From a virus, in IMG/VR virus record IMGVR_UViG_3300031696_001483, positions 1 to 39,084 of that record: a stretch of 39,084 bases of DNA. The stretch is one strand, 5' to 3'. Positions 7,630-15,514 of the stretch are shown here, one piece after another. The notes under the pieces are model-generated. The model was given only the letters and a program-made list of their open reading frames with translations. It had not been told where the DNA came from and made no database searches. Positions within the stretch are counted from its first letter, which is position 1. Each line of letters starts with the position of its first letter. The translations under genes and the position numbers were made by a program.

Positions 7630-8568
7630 TACCTCATCGTCAGTCATATGTGGGCTACATGGTATCTGTAAAAAATGATGGCAATTAATTACGGCTTGCT
7701 GTGTAGCCGCCACGGGATTAGTATACGCACGTTTAGTTTCAATTTTACGGTTATCTAAGTGTTGTGCCAGTTCTTCACGATATGGTGTGCTGATAACAAA
7801 CTTGCTCACTTGTCCATGATGATCAGTGATGCAATCCACACATTCACGCAACTGGGCATGGTAATCCCTAGCAATCTCTTGTCTGCGTTCAACCCAGAAT
7901 GGAAAAAAGTCTAACTTAATACACATCTCAGCACATTCGCGTTCACTCATGATGCTATGACCACCAACGTGCCCGTTCACTGTTCCATGTCGCCGTAATT
8001 TCTTAACTCTGTCAATTACATTTTTATCACATGACACTACGGCGCCACCGTTGCCAAAGTTAGGAAATGATTTAGTAGGATCAAAACTATATGCGGCTGT
8101 GTTTGTTTGAAGAGCCGCACCAAAATGTTGCGCTCCATCTTCTATAAATGGAATGTCTGATGTTATCTCTTCTCGATTCCCAAATAGTCCAACCCATACT
8201 GCGGCGTTCAAGGTGTCTATGTCATCGGGTATTTGTTCCCAATCCATTAATCCATTTGGTTTCACGTCAATGCCCAAAGGAAAACACCTAGCACGTAAGA
8301 TACTATTGGCTGTGGCTACAAATGTCTGTGCCGGTAAAGCAACGAACCCTGTTATGTTCTCAGCAATAAGAGCATAATATAATGCGTCACTGCCACTGCC
8401 AACTACTGCGGCGTAATTAGCACCAGCAACTCTTGCAATACGTTCCTCAAACTCAATCGTAAGATCACCTAGTACATGCTGTGGATGAAGCAACACAAAT
8501 GCATTAGCGGCGTCTAATTGTCTGTGAATTTCCTTGTATAATCTACTAAGGTAGTGTAGGCGTATCAT
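7567..8568 (-). CDS. DegT/DnrJ/EryC1/StrS-family PLP aminotransferase
   Basis: From ATG 8568 the product has 333 residues, slightly shorter than typical 360-400-residue sugar aminotransferases. Fold-type I features are visible: GSGSDALYYAL (phosphate-binding region), IEDGAQHFGA with the aspartate that contacts the pyridine nitrogen, and the SFDPTKSFPNFGNGGA segment whose lysine should bind PLP. Members transfer an amino group to a keto-sugar nucleotide. The start lies inside the end of the upstream small gene. An in-frame TTG at 8589 would add seven residues. It may pair with the nucleotide-sugar enzymes at 37-39 kb. A second, shorter DegT protein is at 34.5 kb. Confidence 0.88.
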   Translation of the reverse strand: MIRLHYLSRLYKEIHRQLDAANAFVLLHPQHVLGDLTIEFEERIARVAGANYAAVVGSGSDALYYALIAENITGFVALPAQTFVATANSILRARCFPLGIDVKPNGLMDWEQIPDDIDTLNAAVWVGLFGNREEITSDIPFIEDGAQHFGAALQTNTAAYSFDPTKSFPNFGNGGAVVSCDKNVIDRVKKLRRHGTVNGHVGGHSIMSERECAEMCIKLDFFPFWVERRQEIARDYHAQLRECVDCITDHHGQVSKFVISTPYREELAQHLDNRKIETKRAYTNPVAATQQAVINCHHFLQIPCSPHMTDDEVLAVILAIKEFFKVSPFKGAA

Positions 8569-8833
8569 CTTCTTCGACAACTTCTTCAACTGGTTTTAGT
8601 TTTACTGTTGTCAAATCATCTATAATTTCTTCTTTAATGCTAGCAAGATCTAAATCGCCAGTTCCGAGCAATTCTAATGCTGCAGTAGCTTTAATGTTTC
8701 TGCTTCTAGAAACTTTGGCCGCCAATGTAACTAGTTCAATTCTACCTATTCCTAATTTTTGTGTAATGCTGTCTATGTCAGGTATTACTCGGGCCCGATC
8801 TTCGTCGTTTGATTTTGCTTTGAAAGGTATCAT
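8546..8833 (-). CDS. Hypothetical small protein (95 aa)
   Basis: An AGGAAC ribosome binding site precedes the ATG. The product is charged and helical, with a long acidic C-terminus (VEEVVEEDD) and no cysteines or membrane segments. The family is not recognised. Its end overlaps the DegT aminotransferase start by 23 nt, so the two are probably translated from one mRNA. Confidence 0.65.
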   Translation of the reverse strand: MIPFKAKSNDEDRARVIPDIDSITQKLGIGRIELVTLAAKVSRSRNIKATAALELLGTGDLDLASIKEEIIDDLTTVKLKPVEEVVEEDDTPTLP

Positions 8834-8904
8834 ATTATTTGTTCCTATGTTCTGTTAAGTTCTTGCAAGATACAGATTTATCTGAACCTCTTGATTCGCG
8901 TAAT

Positions 8905-9069
8905 TTATACTAAATCATACACAATTGCCTTTAATTTGTCGTGAAGTTTGAAGCACTCCCACGGAAAATTACACATCTCACCACGATCCTTTGCATCAGA
9001 ATCACAGTCGCACAGATCATTGAACTCAAGGAGTTCTTTGATATTGTTAATCTTCTCTTTATCAGTCAT
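8905..9069 (-). CDS. 54-aa small protein with CDCDSD motif
   Basis: The ORF starts at ATG 9069 and stops with TAA at 8905. The peptide begins MTDKEKINNIKEL and contains CDCDSD, then MCNFPWEC, so four cysteines could bind a metal. No strong ribosome binding site is seen. A TATAAT box (9075-9080) sits only six bases before the ATG, so translation might be leaderless or start from a longer transcript. Codon use and the intact frame in a gap between genes support it. Function unknown. Confidence 0.5.
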   Translation of the reverse strand: MTDKEKINNIKELLEFNDLCDCDSDAKDRGEMCNFPWECFKLHDKLKAIVYDLV

Positions 9070-9130
9070 AGTGTATTATACTACAATTTATCGTAAAGGG
9101 TTAAGTTTTCAGTGTGTGGTATCTTTGTTG

Positions 9131-9823
9131 TTACTCGTCATCATCAGACACATTGATAATATCATTAATCATCGGAAATATTCCTGCGATAACTTTAGCA
9201 CAGTCGCGGGCAATTGCCATATGCTCTTTTTGTGTGCCGTTACCAGTTCTAAGATCGCAGTAATGGATCCAAGATCTTAGTGAGCCCGACATATACATAC
9301 GACTTGCAGTTAAGCCTTCAGGCAATACAGCCCGGGCTTGTTCTTTGGCAATGCCCTGGCTAATAGCCCACTCATATGCATTTTTAGCGGCGTTAATTAC
9401 TGTTTGTTGCTGTGCCTGCCAACCAGTATCCAGTAGTGGATCATCGACATCCACGCTGTTCTGTCTATTAGTTTGATCCTGCAATCGAGTCTCTCGTATT
9501 TCAAAATCGAGATCCTTTGTGGGATCAGCATACCGTTGACTAAACTCCTGGAAACTAAAACTACGGTGTCTTAGGATCTGCCTAGCAATATCCCTTGTGG
9601 TTTCAATTTCAATACATGCACTCACCATCTCTAGAGGTGACCAGTGCTTGTGCTTGATAAGATATTTAATAAGTTTAGCACTCGTCTCCGTATTCATCTG
9701 GCCACTGGGATTACTGACGCGAGCACAAAACGCAATAAGGTCCTGTATGTCCGCGTCAGCAATGTCGTGTTCAGTTAAAAACTCCGGAGAAACTTGGCTA
9801 TAACTAACAAGGCGTGTCTTCAT
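9131..9823 (-). CDS. thyX: Flavin-dependent thymidylate synthase ThyX
   Basis: The 230-residue product carries the ThyX signature RHRSFSFQEFSQRY near residues 84-97 (RHRxxSxxxxSxR), with an FAD/dUMP-binding C-terminal segment ending in MINDIINV. It methylates dUMP to dTMP using methylene-tetrahydrofolate and NADPH, and releases tetrahydrofolate instead of dihydrofolate. It should use dUMP from the dCMP deaminase at 5.9 kb. Its ATG shares a base with the stop of the upstream AT-hook gene (TAATG). The length fits the family. Confidence 0.95.
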   Translation of the reverse strand: MKTRLVSYSQVSPEFLTEHDIADADIQDLIAFCARVSNPSGQMNTETSAKLIKYLIKHKHWSPLEMVSACIEIETTRDIARQILRHRSFSFQEFSQRYADPTKDLDFEIRETRLQDQTNRQNSVDVDDPLLDTGWQAQQQTVINAAKNAYEWAISQGIAKEQARAVLPEGLTASRMYMSGSLRSWIHYCDLRTGNGTQKEHMAIARDCAKVIAGIFPMINDIINVSDDDE

Positions 9824-10509
9824 TACGAAGAAACAACTGGGGATGGTTCAGCGGCAACTACCTTCTTAGGACGCCCACGTTTCCTTGGTTCCGGGGCAAG
9901 TGCTGGATTCATTTCCAAAGCTTCTGCCATTAAGCGATCATGCTCTGCCTGTAGTCCGAGAACTTGAGTTTTAATGCCTTCAGCTTGCTTAAACATATCA
10001 TCGGCGATCTTCTCGTCGGTTAAAACGCCTTCAGCAGCATTAGTAGCTGTAATGGCATTTGTTGTCGAGGCATATGCTGAATCAGCTGGCAATGCCTTAG
10101 CAGGATCTGCAAGTCCGGCCTGGGAATCAATCTCTGCCATACGCTTTGCAGCGTCAGCACCTGATTCCATTTCTGTAATGATCTTATTAATCTCATCAAG
10201 ACGAACACCGGGCTGGTTAGGCAACGGGGTCATAATAACGTCCTGACACCGCACCTTCTTCATCCACCGTTGTTGGTGGATTGCTTGTAGTAGGTTGCGG
10301 CCGTCTGTGCCGACGACGCGATGTAATGCCTCGCCAAAATTGTTAGCAGATTGTCCTGGGTTGCTCTCAAGACACTTCATTACGTCATCATGGAATACTG
10401 ATGGAACTTGTCCTGGATAAATTACCAGACACATATGATCTTCGTTTGGAACTTCACGAAAAACAATTACAACATTCTCACCGCTATGCTTACCAATATG
10501 TTTCAACAT
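9823..10509 (-). CDS. Hypothetical protein with C-terminal AT-hook
   Basis: A strong AAGGAG ribosome binding site stands before ATG 10509. The 228-residue protein has a folded N-terminal half (about 1-115), then an alanine-rich, probably helical stretch with a coiled-coil-like segment near 165-195. The tail contains RKRGRPKKV, a classic AT-hook that binds the minor groove of AT-rich DNA. It is tightly coupled to thyX downstream and to an acidic partner gene upstream. The biochemical role is unknown; DNA binding is inferred from the AT-hook alone. Confidence 0.7.
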   Translation of the reverse strand: MLKHIGKHSGENVVIVFREVPNEDHMCLVIYPGQVPSVFHDDVMKCLESNPGQSANNFGEALHRVVGTDGRNLLQAIHQQRWMKKVRCQDVIMTPLPNQPGVRLDEINKIITEMESGADAAKRMAEIDSQAGLADPAKALPADSAYASTTNAITATNAAEGVLTDEKIADDMFKQAEGIKTQVLGLQAEHDRLMAEALEMNPALAPEPRKRGRPKKVVAAEPSPVVSS

Positions 10510-10510
10510 A

Positions 10511-10834
10511 TTATTCTCCTTGTGTTAACTCTACTTCATCTACTTCTGGGGCATCTGCTGAAGCTTCTTGTGCTTGATCAGTCGCCGGCGCTGCCTGACG
10601 AAACCCATTAGTGACGAGGAAGTGATTAAGTTTAGTATATAGTTGTCCAACAATTTGCATTTCATTTGCACGAATTGCACCGCGTTGAGCAGTTGCTTCA
10701 ATTACAGTAGCCATTGTGTTTAGATCAGTTGCCTGCAGGGCGTTCGGATCTTGTTCTACTGTTTCTTCTACTGTTTCTACTTCAACGGGTTGCATGTCCG
10801 TATCAGTTTCTTCTAGTTTAGTTTTTTTTGTCAT
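10511..10834 (-). CDS. Acidic hypothetical protein (107 aa)
   Basis: A GGAGAAAG ribosome binding site precedes ATG 10834. The product has acidic, disordered ends and a helical centre (ATVIEATAQRGAIRANEM, then LYTKLNHFL) of the sort found in conserved small proteins of T4-like marine phages. It is the first gene of a run leading to the AT-hook protein and thyX. Only one base separates its end from the next start. It is read away from the divergent exported-protein gene. Confidence 0.65.
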   Translation of the reverse strand: MTKKTKLEETDTDMQPVEVETVEETVEQDPNALQATDLNTMATVIEATAQRGAIRANEMQIVGQLYTKLNHFLVTNGFRQAAPATDQAQEASADAPEVDEVELTQGE

Positions 10835-10904
10835 TTTAGTTATCTTTCTCCAAATATTTGGTTATTATATTATATAATAAGTACTATTATACGGGATTTT
10901 CGCC
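10835..10904. promoter_or_regulatory. Divergent intergenic promoter region with 12-bp palindrome
   Basis: This 70-bp gap separates a minus gene from a plus gene. It holds the perfect palindrome CCAAATATTTGG (10851-10862) and several overlapping TATAAT-like boxes on both strands (between 10863 and 10894). No clear TTGACA element is visible for either direction, so an activator may be needed. The palindrome could bind a dimeric regulator. Confidence 0.45.
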
Positions 10905-11441
10905 ATGAAAACAATATATATTTTACTAATATCACTTTTTATTTCAGTGACACCTTCGTCTGCATCAGATCCTAGTGCTAATTATATCGGTACACCAGAA
11001 ATTAAATCTACATCTGATGAGTTAACGGCGTTTTATACGCAAATTATTGCTTGCCAAGCTGGATTTAAAATAGTAGCACATTATATGGATATTTATAACA
11101 CTCTTACAAAGTTAATAGATAAAAATGAAGTGTCTTCTAAATCTAAAACTATTACACTAAAACTTAGAAATAATTGGACTGAATTAGAAACTGTAGTAGC
11201 ACCTATAAAAGCTGAATTGATAAAGTTAGGCATACCTGCTCAATCAATCGAACTCCAATACTATTCACAAGCCCAACTCGGTATCCTAATGGATGGTCTT
11301 AAAAAGAAACCTTCTGTGTCTATACCAGCCTTGGTGGAATTTATTATTGGTTGTGTTAACGCTAAAGACGCAGCTACTAAATTCCTAAAGAGTCCAGATC
11401 TCCCGGTTGATAACACCGAAGACAATTATGATTATGATTAA
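10905..11441 (+). CDS. Exported hypothetical protein (signal peptide, 178 aa)
   Basis: The product begins MKTIYILLISLFISVTPSSA, a typical Sec signal peptide with likely cleavage after residue 20. The mature part is helical, has two cysteines (in IIACQA and IIGCVN) and ends in an acidic NTEDNYDYD tail. It should reside in the periplasm or at the cell surface. It is a lone plus-strand gene within a minus-strand block, with its own divergent promoter region, and converges with the VWA gene five bases after its stop. That placement is typical of an added 'moron' gene, for example for envelope modification or exclusion, but no family is recognised. Confidence 0.7.
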   Translation: MKTIYILLISLFISVTPSSASDPSANYIGTPEIKSTSDELTAFYTQIIACQAGFKIVAHYMDIYNTLTKLIDKNEVSSKSKTITLKLRNNWTELETVVAPIKAELIKLGIPAQSIELQYYSQAQLGILMDGLKKKPSVSIPALVEFIIGCVNAKDAATKFLKSPDLPVDNTEDNYDYD

Positions 11442-11446
11442 GTACC

Positions 11447-12739
11447 TTAGTTTTTCACCATATCATAGTAGGCATAATTACCAAACGGTGGCTTAATACT
11501 GTCTGGGCCATGAATCACAAATACTGTATCACAAAAATCTGGATCGCCCCAGCTTCCCATTGGATAACCATCAGTAAACATTACAAAGCGATTGGGTTGT
11601 ATATCTTCAGCTTTCATATAGTTCCAATTGCACATAAAGTCTGTTCCACCACCGCCCATTGGGGTGTAGTCCATGATCTCATCAATATTATCAGCAGTAA
11701 ATTCTGCATAGTTGTATACGCCAGTATCAAAACACCACAACTTAATAGTAAAGTCAGTGTACATTTCCATAATAGCCTTGATCTCTGAGAAAAATTCACC
11801 TGCTTGTTCGTTACTAATACTGCCGCTCATGTCAACGCCAATGCTAATATCAATCATAGTTTCAGGAACCATACCAGGCAGTAATACCCCACTGTAAAAG
11901 CCTTTGCGTGAAGAACGTTGGAAACTATAGTCACTCTTAATTGAACTCTCAATACTCATCGCAAGTAACGCTCTCCAATCCATCTTAGGCTCAGTAAGAT
12001 CCTTGATAATACGCTGCACTCCGCCTGGAAGATCCCCAACATTGCCACTCTGCTTGGCACTATTAATCAAAGACTCTTTAATCTCATCCCTAATCTGTTT
12101 CTTTTCGTCTTCGCTATATGATGGCTTTTCCTTGCTAACAAGGTCACCGTTCTCATCTTCTTGTGGAGCAGACCCCTCGCCCTCACTGTCATCTCCTTGG
12201 AGGTGTTCATCTAGCAACTTATCAATTAGGTCTTCAAGATCAATCTTCTCCATGTTATCGAATAGATGATCGTAAATTTCTTCCATGCTCATACCATAAT
12301 ACTTAGGATCATGTAATGCAGGAACAGTAGTAATCAGTTTACCAATTTTAGCCTGTACAAGGTCACCATTAACAGCAAAATCCGCCGCAACGTTTGCCAG
12401 CATATGATTATGCTTGAGCATTGTACTGCGACCAAGATGCTCATATACATTATGAAGCACTTCATGTCCAAAAAGGAACTGCACTTCTTTTTTCTTGAGC
12501 ATGTTAATAAATTTGCTGCTATAGTAAAAATAACGCCCATCAGTTGCCGCTGTTGGGCACCAAGCGTCTGCGTTAACCAAGGGCAAGCGTGTAGCCATGT
12601 TGCCAAACCAAGGAGCCTTCATAAGAAGTGCTACACGGCCAACAGTTAGTGCTTCACGGGCCTGGTGATCTTCTGCAGGAACGGTTTCGTATCCTACTGG
12701 AAGGTCAACGTCTTTTTTGTTTGATGTAGTTTTAGGCAT
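11447..12739 (-). CDS. Putative metallopeptidase with VWA domain (MoxR partner)
   Basis: The 430-residue product has an N-terminal zinc-peptidase-like motif HEVLH at 92-96, an acidic linker at about 160-225 and a C-terminal von Willebrand A domain with MIDAS DMSGS (D303, S305, S307) and a later TDGYP loop. This domain order matches the DUF2201-type 'metal-dependent peptidase plus VWA' family. Such proteins work beside MoxR AAA ATPases, one of which is encoded at 15.5 kb. The GGAG ribosome binding site lies before ATG 12739, and a TAGACA-N16-TATTAT promoter stands 30 nt upstream. The target is unknown. Confidence 0.85.
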   Translation of the reverse strand: MPKTTSNKKDVDLPVGYETVPAEDHQAREALTVGRVALLMKAPWFGNMATRLPLVNADAWCPTAATDGRYFYYSSKFINMLKKKEVQFLFGHEVLHNVYEHLGRSTMLKHNHMLANVAADFAVNGDLVQAKIGKLITTVPALHDPKYYGMSMEEIYDHLFDNMEKIDLEDLIDKLLDEHLQGDDSEGEGSAPQEDENGDLVSKEKPSYSEDEKKQIRDEIKESLINSAKQSGNVGDLPGGVQRIIKDLTEPKMDWRALLAMSIESSIKSDYSFQRSSRKGFYSGVLLPGMVPETMIDISIGVDMSGSISNEQAGEFFSEIKAIMEMYTDFTIKLWCFDTGVYNYAEFTADNIDEIMDYTPMGGGGTDFMCNWNYMKAEDIQPNRFVMFTDGYPMGSWGDPDFCDTVFVIHGPDSIKPPFGNYAYYDMVKN

Positions 12740-12769
12740 ACATTCGCTCCTTTAATTAACTTATACACT

Positions 12770-12802
12770 ATAATAACATGGTCTGATAACATGTCTATCG
12801 GT
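12770..12802 (-). promoter_or_regulatory. Promoter with CAGAACCGATAGACA block, for the VWA gene
   Basis: Read on the minus strand, TAGACA (12792-12797) lies 16 nt before TATTAT (12770-12775). The -35 is preceded by CAGAACCGA, part of a block shared with three other promoters in the window (16.66, 17.96 and 28.72 kb). It points at the VWA gene, whose ATG is about 30 nt on. Confidence 0.65.
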
Positions 12803-12810
12803 TCTGGGAT

Positions 12811-12842
12811 AAAAAAGGACCCAAGGACCCTAGGGTCCTTTA
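12811..12842 (-). terminator. Rho-independent terminator after the HNH gene
   Basis: On the minus strand, AAAGGACCC can pair with GGGTCCTTT followed by a T run (TTTTTT), and an 18-bp perfect palindrome AAGGACCCTAGGGTCCTT (12823-12840) lies within. It sits 24 nt past the stop of the HNH nuclease gene and before the promoter of the VWA gene, so it separates the nuclease cassette from the next unit. Confidence 0.85.
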
Positions 12843-12865
12843 ATTGGTTACTCTTTTCTCAAATA

Positions 12866-13309
12866 TTATACGTTTTGGTTACTCGGAGTGAGTGTGTCTC
12901 CGTTTATCACCGTTTTAATTGCATGACATACAGTACAAAGCGTCTGATGATTTTCTGGGTCGTTATTCTCGTGATTACCATCAATATGATCCACGGTTAG
13001 TAAAGTACGACACAATCGGTTACGAAGTTTGTCATCTTCCACTTCCTGTACTCGTGTATCAGTAAATGGTGTATAACCACATTCTTGACAATGAGTACCT
13101 TTGTTTTGACTATATGGTTTTGCAGCATTCGCTAACCCTCCATAATCTGAAAGATTCTTCTGATGTACTCTGCATAGTGTATCACTACCAGGTCCTTGAT
13201 ACGCTGTTAGGAAGTCATTGCAACCTGCATGAGTACATCTTGATTTACGGGCGGTACGAAGTAATAGGCCTTCTTTAAGAAGATCCAGGCTTGGGTCTCG
13301 CAGTATCAT
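12866..13309 (-). CDS. HNH endonuclease with zinc-finger cysteines
   Basis: From ATG 13309 (GGAG six bases upstream, one base after the previous stop) the product has 147 residues. A CQECGYTPF zinc half-site is followed by TVDHIDGNHENNDPENHQTLCTVCH, the HNH nuclease core with its second CxxC. An additional C-x-H-x3-C cluster lies near residue 20. It resembles endonuclease VII-like and HNH proteins of T4-like phages and should cut DNA with one metal ion. It is the last gene of a three-gene operon ending at the terminator at 12.8 kb. Confidence 0.85.
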   Translation of the reverse strand: MILRDPSLDLLKEGLLLRTARKSRCTHAGCNDFLTAYQGPGSDTLCRVHQKNLSDYGGLANAAKPYSQNKGTHCQECGYTPFTDTRVQEVEDDKLRNRLCRTLLTVDHIDGNHENNDPENHQTLCTVCHAIKTVINGDTLTPSNQNV

Positions 13310-13310
13310 T

Positions 13311-13901
13311 TTAATCTCCAAAGTCAAAAAAACTGTTGCACTCTGCATTTGAAATACTTTCCATGCGTTCCATAATGTCATTAGGAATACGCAATTCCCA
13401 ACTGGTATTTGATTGTTTTTCCAGCTGCATCCAGTCACCTACATGACGAATATATGTCCGTTCATCGCTAATTCCATTTTCAAGAATATTTTGAATATTC
13501 TTGTACGCTTTTTCAAGGTTATCTTGTATCTTTAGCGAAGTAAAATCGTAAATTTGTTCTGATTTTACTACATTTTTGCAAGTGGTTACATCTTTGTCGT
13601 AGGTTATCCTAAGTTGCGTTTGTAACTTGCCTCTTAAATGACTATCTTTCCATTCAGTAGATATAATATCTTTAATAGTAGATGCTCCTACGGTATGTGG
13701 ACTATTGCTACTACGCATTCGTGTTTTAATTTCAGTAGCTAGATCAACTAAGTCCAATCCTTTGCCTTTATTAAGCCTGTGTCCGCCTTTTTCGATTTCA
13801 TTTTCTACCCACCGTCCGATATTACCACAGTTCTGCTCCATAGGAATTACAGTACCAGGCTTCATAGTGTGTTTAACTGATTTTAATTTTATGTTATTCA
13901 T
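13311..13901 (-). CDS. Candidate PD-(D/E)XK restriction-like endonuclease
   Basis: The 196-residue product has the pattern GKGLDLVDLATEIKTR at about 47-61, with D50, E57 and K59 placed as D-x6-E-x-K, and E34 in an upstream helix (RWVENEIE). This matches the active site of type II restriction-like enzymes, where a short strand carries the acidic residue and ExK. The rest is charged and helical, with no zinc cluster. Its ATG overlaps the ParB-like gene stop by ATGA, and the HNH nuclease gene follows after one base. The assignment rests on the motif alone, so the enzymatic call is an inference. Confidence 0.5.
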   Translation of the reverse strand: MNNIKLKSVKHTMKPGTVIPMEQNCGNIGRWVENEIEKGGHRLNKGKGLDLVDLATEIKTRMRSSNSPHTVGASTIKDIISTEWKDSHLRGKLQTQLRITYDKDVTTCKNVVKSEQIYDFTSLKIQDNLEKAYKNIQNILENGISDERTYIRHVGDWMQLEKQSNTSWELRIPNDIMERMESISNAECNSFFDFGD

Positions 13902-15133
13902 GCTCCTAATTCCTTATCTTCAAAATCATATTGAAATTTGCCAATAAACACCGGAAGTTCGTATTTAAATCCCGCTAGTTTAATTGCCTGGATGATCCAT
14001 GTAGGCGCCACTTCTGTTTGGTTACAACGTGTATCAAATTGCTCACGTACACGGTAATGCTGACGAGTTAGCCAGCTCTTGTAGCCATTCATTACCATAG
14101 TGTGCTTGCGGTGGGACTTAGTATAGCCTTTCTGCCAGGTATTACCAGTTACTGCTCCAAGATACTTAACAATCTGGCGGATATAATCAGTGTCTACTGT
14201 AATACCCTGCTGATCACAGGCACGGAAGATGTGTGCCATGTTGTCAATTTCTAGAGGTTCAATTGGAAGATCGGGGTTACTAAGACTATGATACTCAAAC
14301 ACGTTACTGAGTACTGAACTTTTCCATTTGTTTACGTCACGACCTGTTGGGAAGATTTCTGACGGACGTGAAACTGCCCCTGCTTCCTTTGTGTCACTAA
14401 ATTTTTCGTGGGTAAAAAAACAACCAAATTTTTCTAGTGCTGTTTGGATTTCTGCAAACCTTATGCTCCATGGATCACTATCATCATTATGCCGAACTGC
14501 ATATACATACTGCATAAACAGATCAATCTTATCTAGTGGCTTGGTCATTGTATTGTCATGAACTCCAATAAAACGCTGCCGGAGTTTGGCAATATTATGG
14601 TTTGGGTGGATTGCTGTTGGAACTTCTAGTTTTAGGGCATCCTCGACGCTCATTCCAAAAGCATATAATGCAATACACATTAAAACAAACGAGGTATGTT
14701 GTCCATCCCAGATGGCATGCGCCGCTTGACCATCTTGACCATCCACAATGGGATATACTCTAATACTGTTGACAAAAAATGGATCAAATTTGCCCATAAT
14801 GGCAATTAACCAGTCAATATCTACTTTGCGCTGAATTACAGTATTAATTAGCATGTCACCAAGCGTGAGTCGCATCTTTGGATCCATAGGTATTTGGACC
14901 ATGTCAGTATACATGTCTTCAAACTTAGAATATTGTGGGTGTCGATTTCGGAATTCTGTTCCGATTTGATCTCGAAGGAAGGCAGGCAGTTCTGGATCCT
15001 CGTTAATAAATGCGTCAGTAAAACGATCTACTAAACTTACAATAGTATCTTCGGATGTTTGGAATTTGTCGTTTACGCTGTCTGCGTATGATATCGTATC
15101 AGAATCTGATACGATCTGTAATGTAACACTCAT
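13898..15133 (-). CDS. ParB/DGQHR-like domain protein
   Basis: From ATG 15133 (AAGGAA nine bases upstream) the product has 411 residues. IWDGQHTSFVL, with DGQH at 143-146, matches the core of ParB-type and DGQHR-type domains (usually DGQHR). Some members bind CTP or nucleotides and act in DNA partition, phosphorothioation control or nicking. The C-terminal 200 residues are helical and unrecognised. It heads the operon with the PD-(D/E)XK-like and HNH nucleases, under a promoter loaded with inverted repeats. A role in controlling or guiding the nucleases is possible but unproven. Confidence 0.65.
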   Translation of the reverse strand: MSVTLQIVSDSDTISYADSVNDKFQTSEDTIVSLVDRFTDAFINEDPELPAFLRDQIGTEFRNRHPQYSKFEDMYTDMVQIPMDPKMRLTLGDMLINTVIQRKVDIDWLIAIMGKFDPFFVNSIRVYPIVDGQDGQAAHAIWDGQHTSFVLMCIALYAFGMSVEDALKLEVPTAIHPNHNIAKLRQRFIGVHDNTMTKPLDKIDLFMQYVYAVRHNDDSDPWSIRFAEIQTALEKFGCFFTHEKFSDTKEAGAVSRPSEIFPTGRDVNKWKSSVLSNVFEYHSLSNPDLPIEPLEIDNMAHIFRACDQQGITVDTDYIRQIVKYLGAVTGNTWQKGYTKSHRKHTMVMNGYKSWLTRQHYRVREQFDTRCNQTEVAPTWIIQAIKLAGFKYELPVFIGKFQYDFEDKELGA

Positions 15134-15195
15134 TTTAGTTTCCTTTGTATGCCTTAAAACAGGCCGGCTAAATATGCCCAATAAAAACGGGCTAT

Positions 15196-15251
15196 ATAAG
15201 TTGACTATCAACTTATTCTAGAATGATACTACACCTTTGTAGTATTGTCAA
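15196..15251 (-). promoter_or_regulatory. Strong promoter with two operator-like inverted repeats
   Basis: On the minus strand, TTGACA (15246-15251) is 17 nt from TATCAT (15223-15228). The spacer itself is an inverted repeat, ATACTAC-N6-GTAGTAT (15226-15245). A second perfect repeat, ATAAGTTGA-N3-TCAACTTAT (15196-15216), begins at about the expected transcription start. Both would suit repressor binding; the second could also form a 5' hairpin in the mRNA. It drives the ParB-like/nuclease operon. Confidence 0.75.
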
Positions 15252-15252
15252 A

Positions 15253-15513
15253 TTAAACAGGCATCTTAACAACTGGAAAATCTGCATATTGAGCTCTCCG
15301 CATGCCGCTTTCACTGCGGCCATGCCGCATACCTACGGCAAAGCCATTCTCGAGTTCAACCCAGTAGTTTACGTCAGTATCTTCTCCAGGCCATCCTCTG
15401 TTACTTGCATTTGTATAAACAATTTTTTGGTTACCAAACTCGCGAGCAGGAATTTCCCGCTTACGATACTTGGGCATATCCCACCAAATATTAAAATCTT
15501 CTTGAAGTGTCAT
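15253..15513 (-). CDS. Hypothetical small protein (86 aa)
   Basis: From ATG 15513, one base after the MoxR gene stop, the product begins MTLQEDFNIWWDMPKYRKRE and is basic and aromatic, with no motif I can name. A longer open frame extends to 15630 but would overlap the MoxR gene by over 100 nt. Position makes it the second gene of the MoxR transcript. Confidence 0.6.
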   Translation of the reverse strand: MTLQEDFNIWWDMPKYRKREIPAREFGNQKIVYTNASNRGWPGEDTDVNYWVELENGFAVGMRHGRSESGMRRAQYADFPVVKMPV

Positions 15514-15514
15514 A

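Noticed and set aside
9075-9104. Promoter for the 54-aa gene (TATAAT with TTAACC 18 nt upstream)
   Set aside because: The -10 is good but the -35 is poor, and the box is only six bases from the ATG, which would leave no leader. It is kept only as a note in that gene's entry.
13310-13438. Longer form of the HNH protein starting at 13438
   Set aside because: It would overlap the upstream gene by 128 nt and adds a sequence unlike the family. ATG 13309 has a proper GGAG site.
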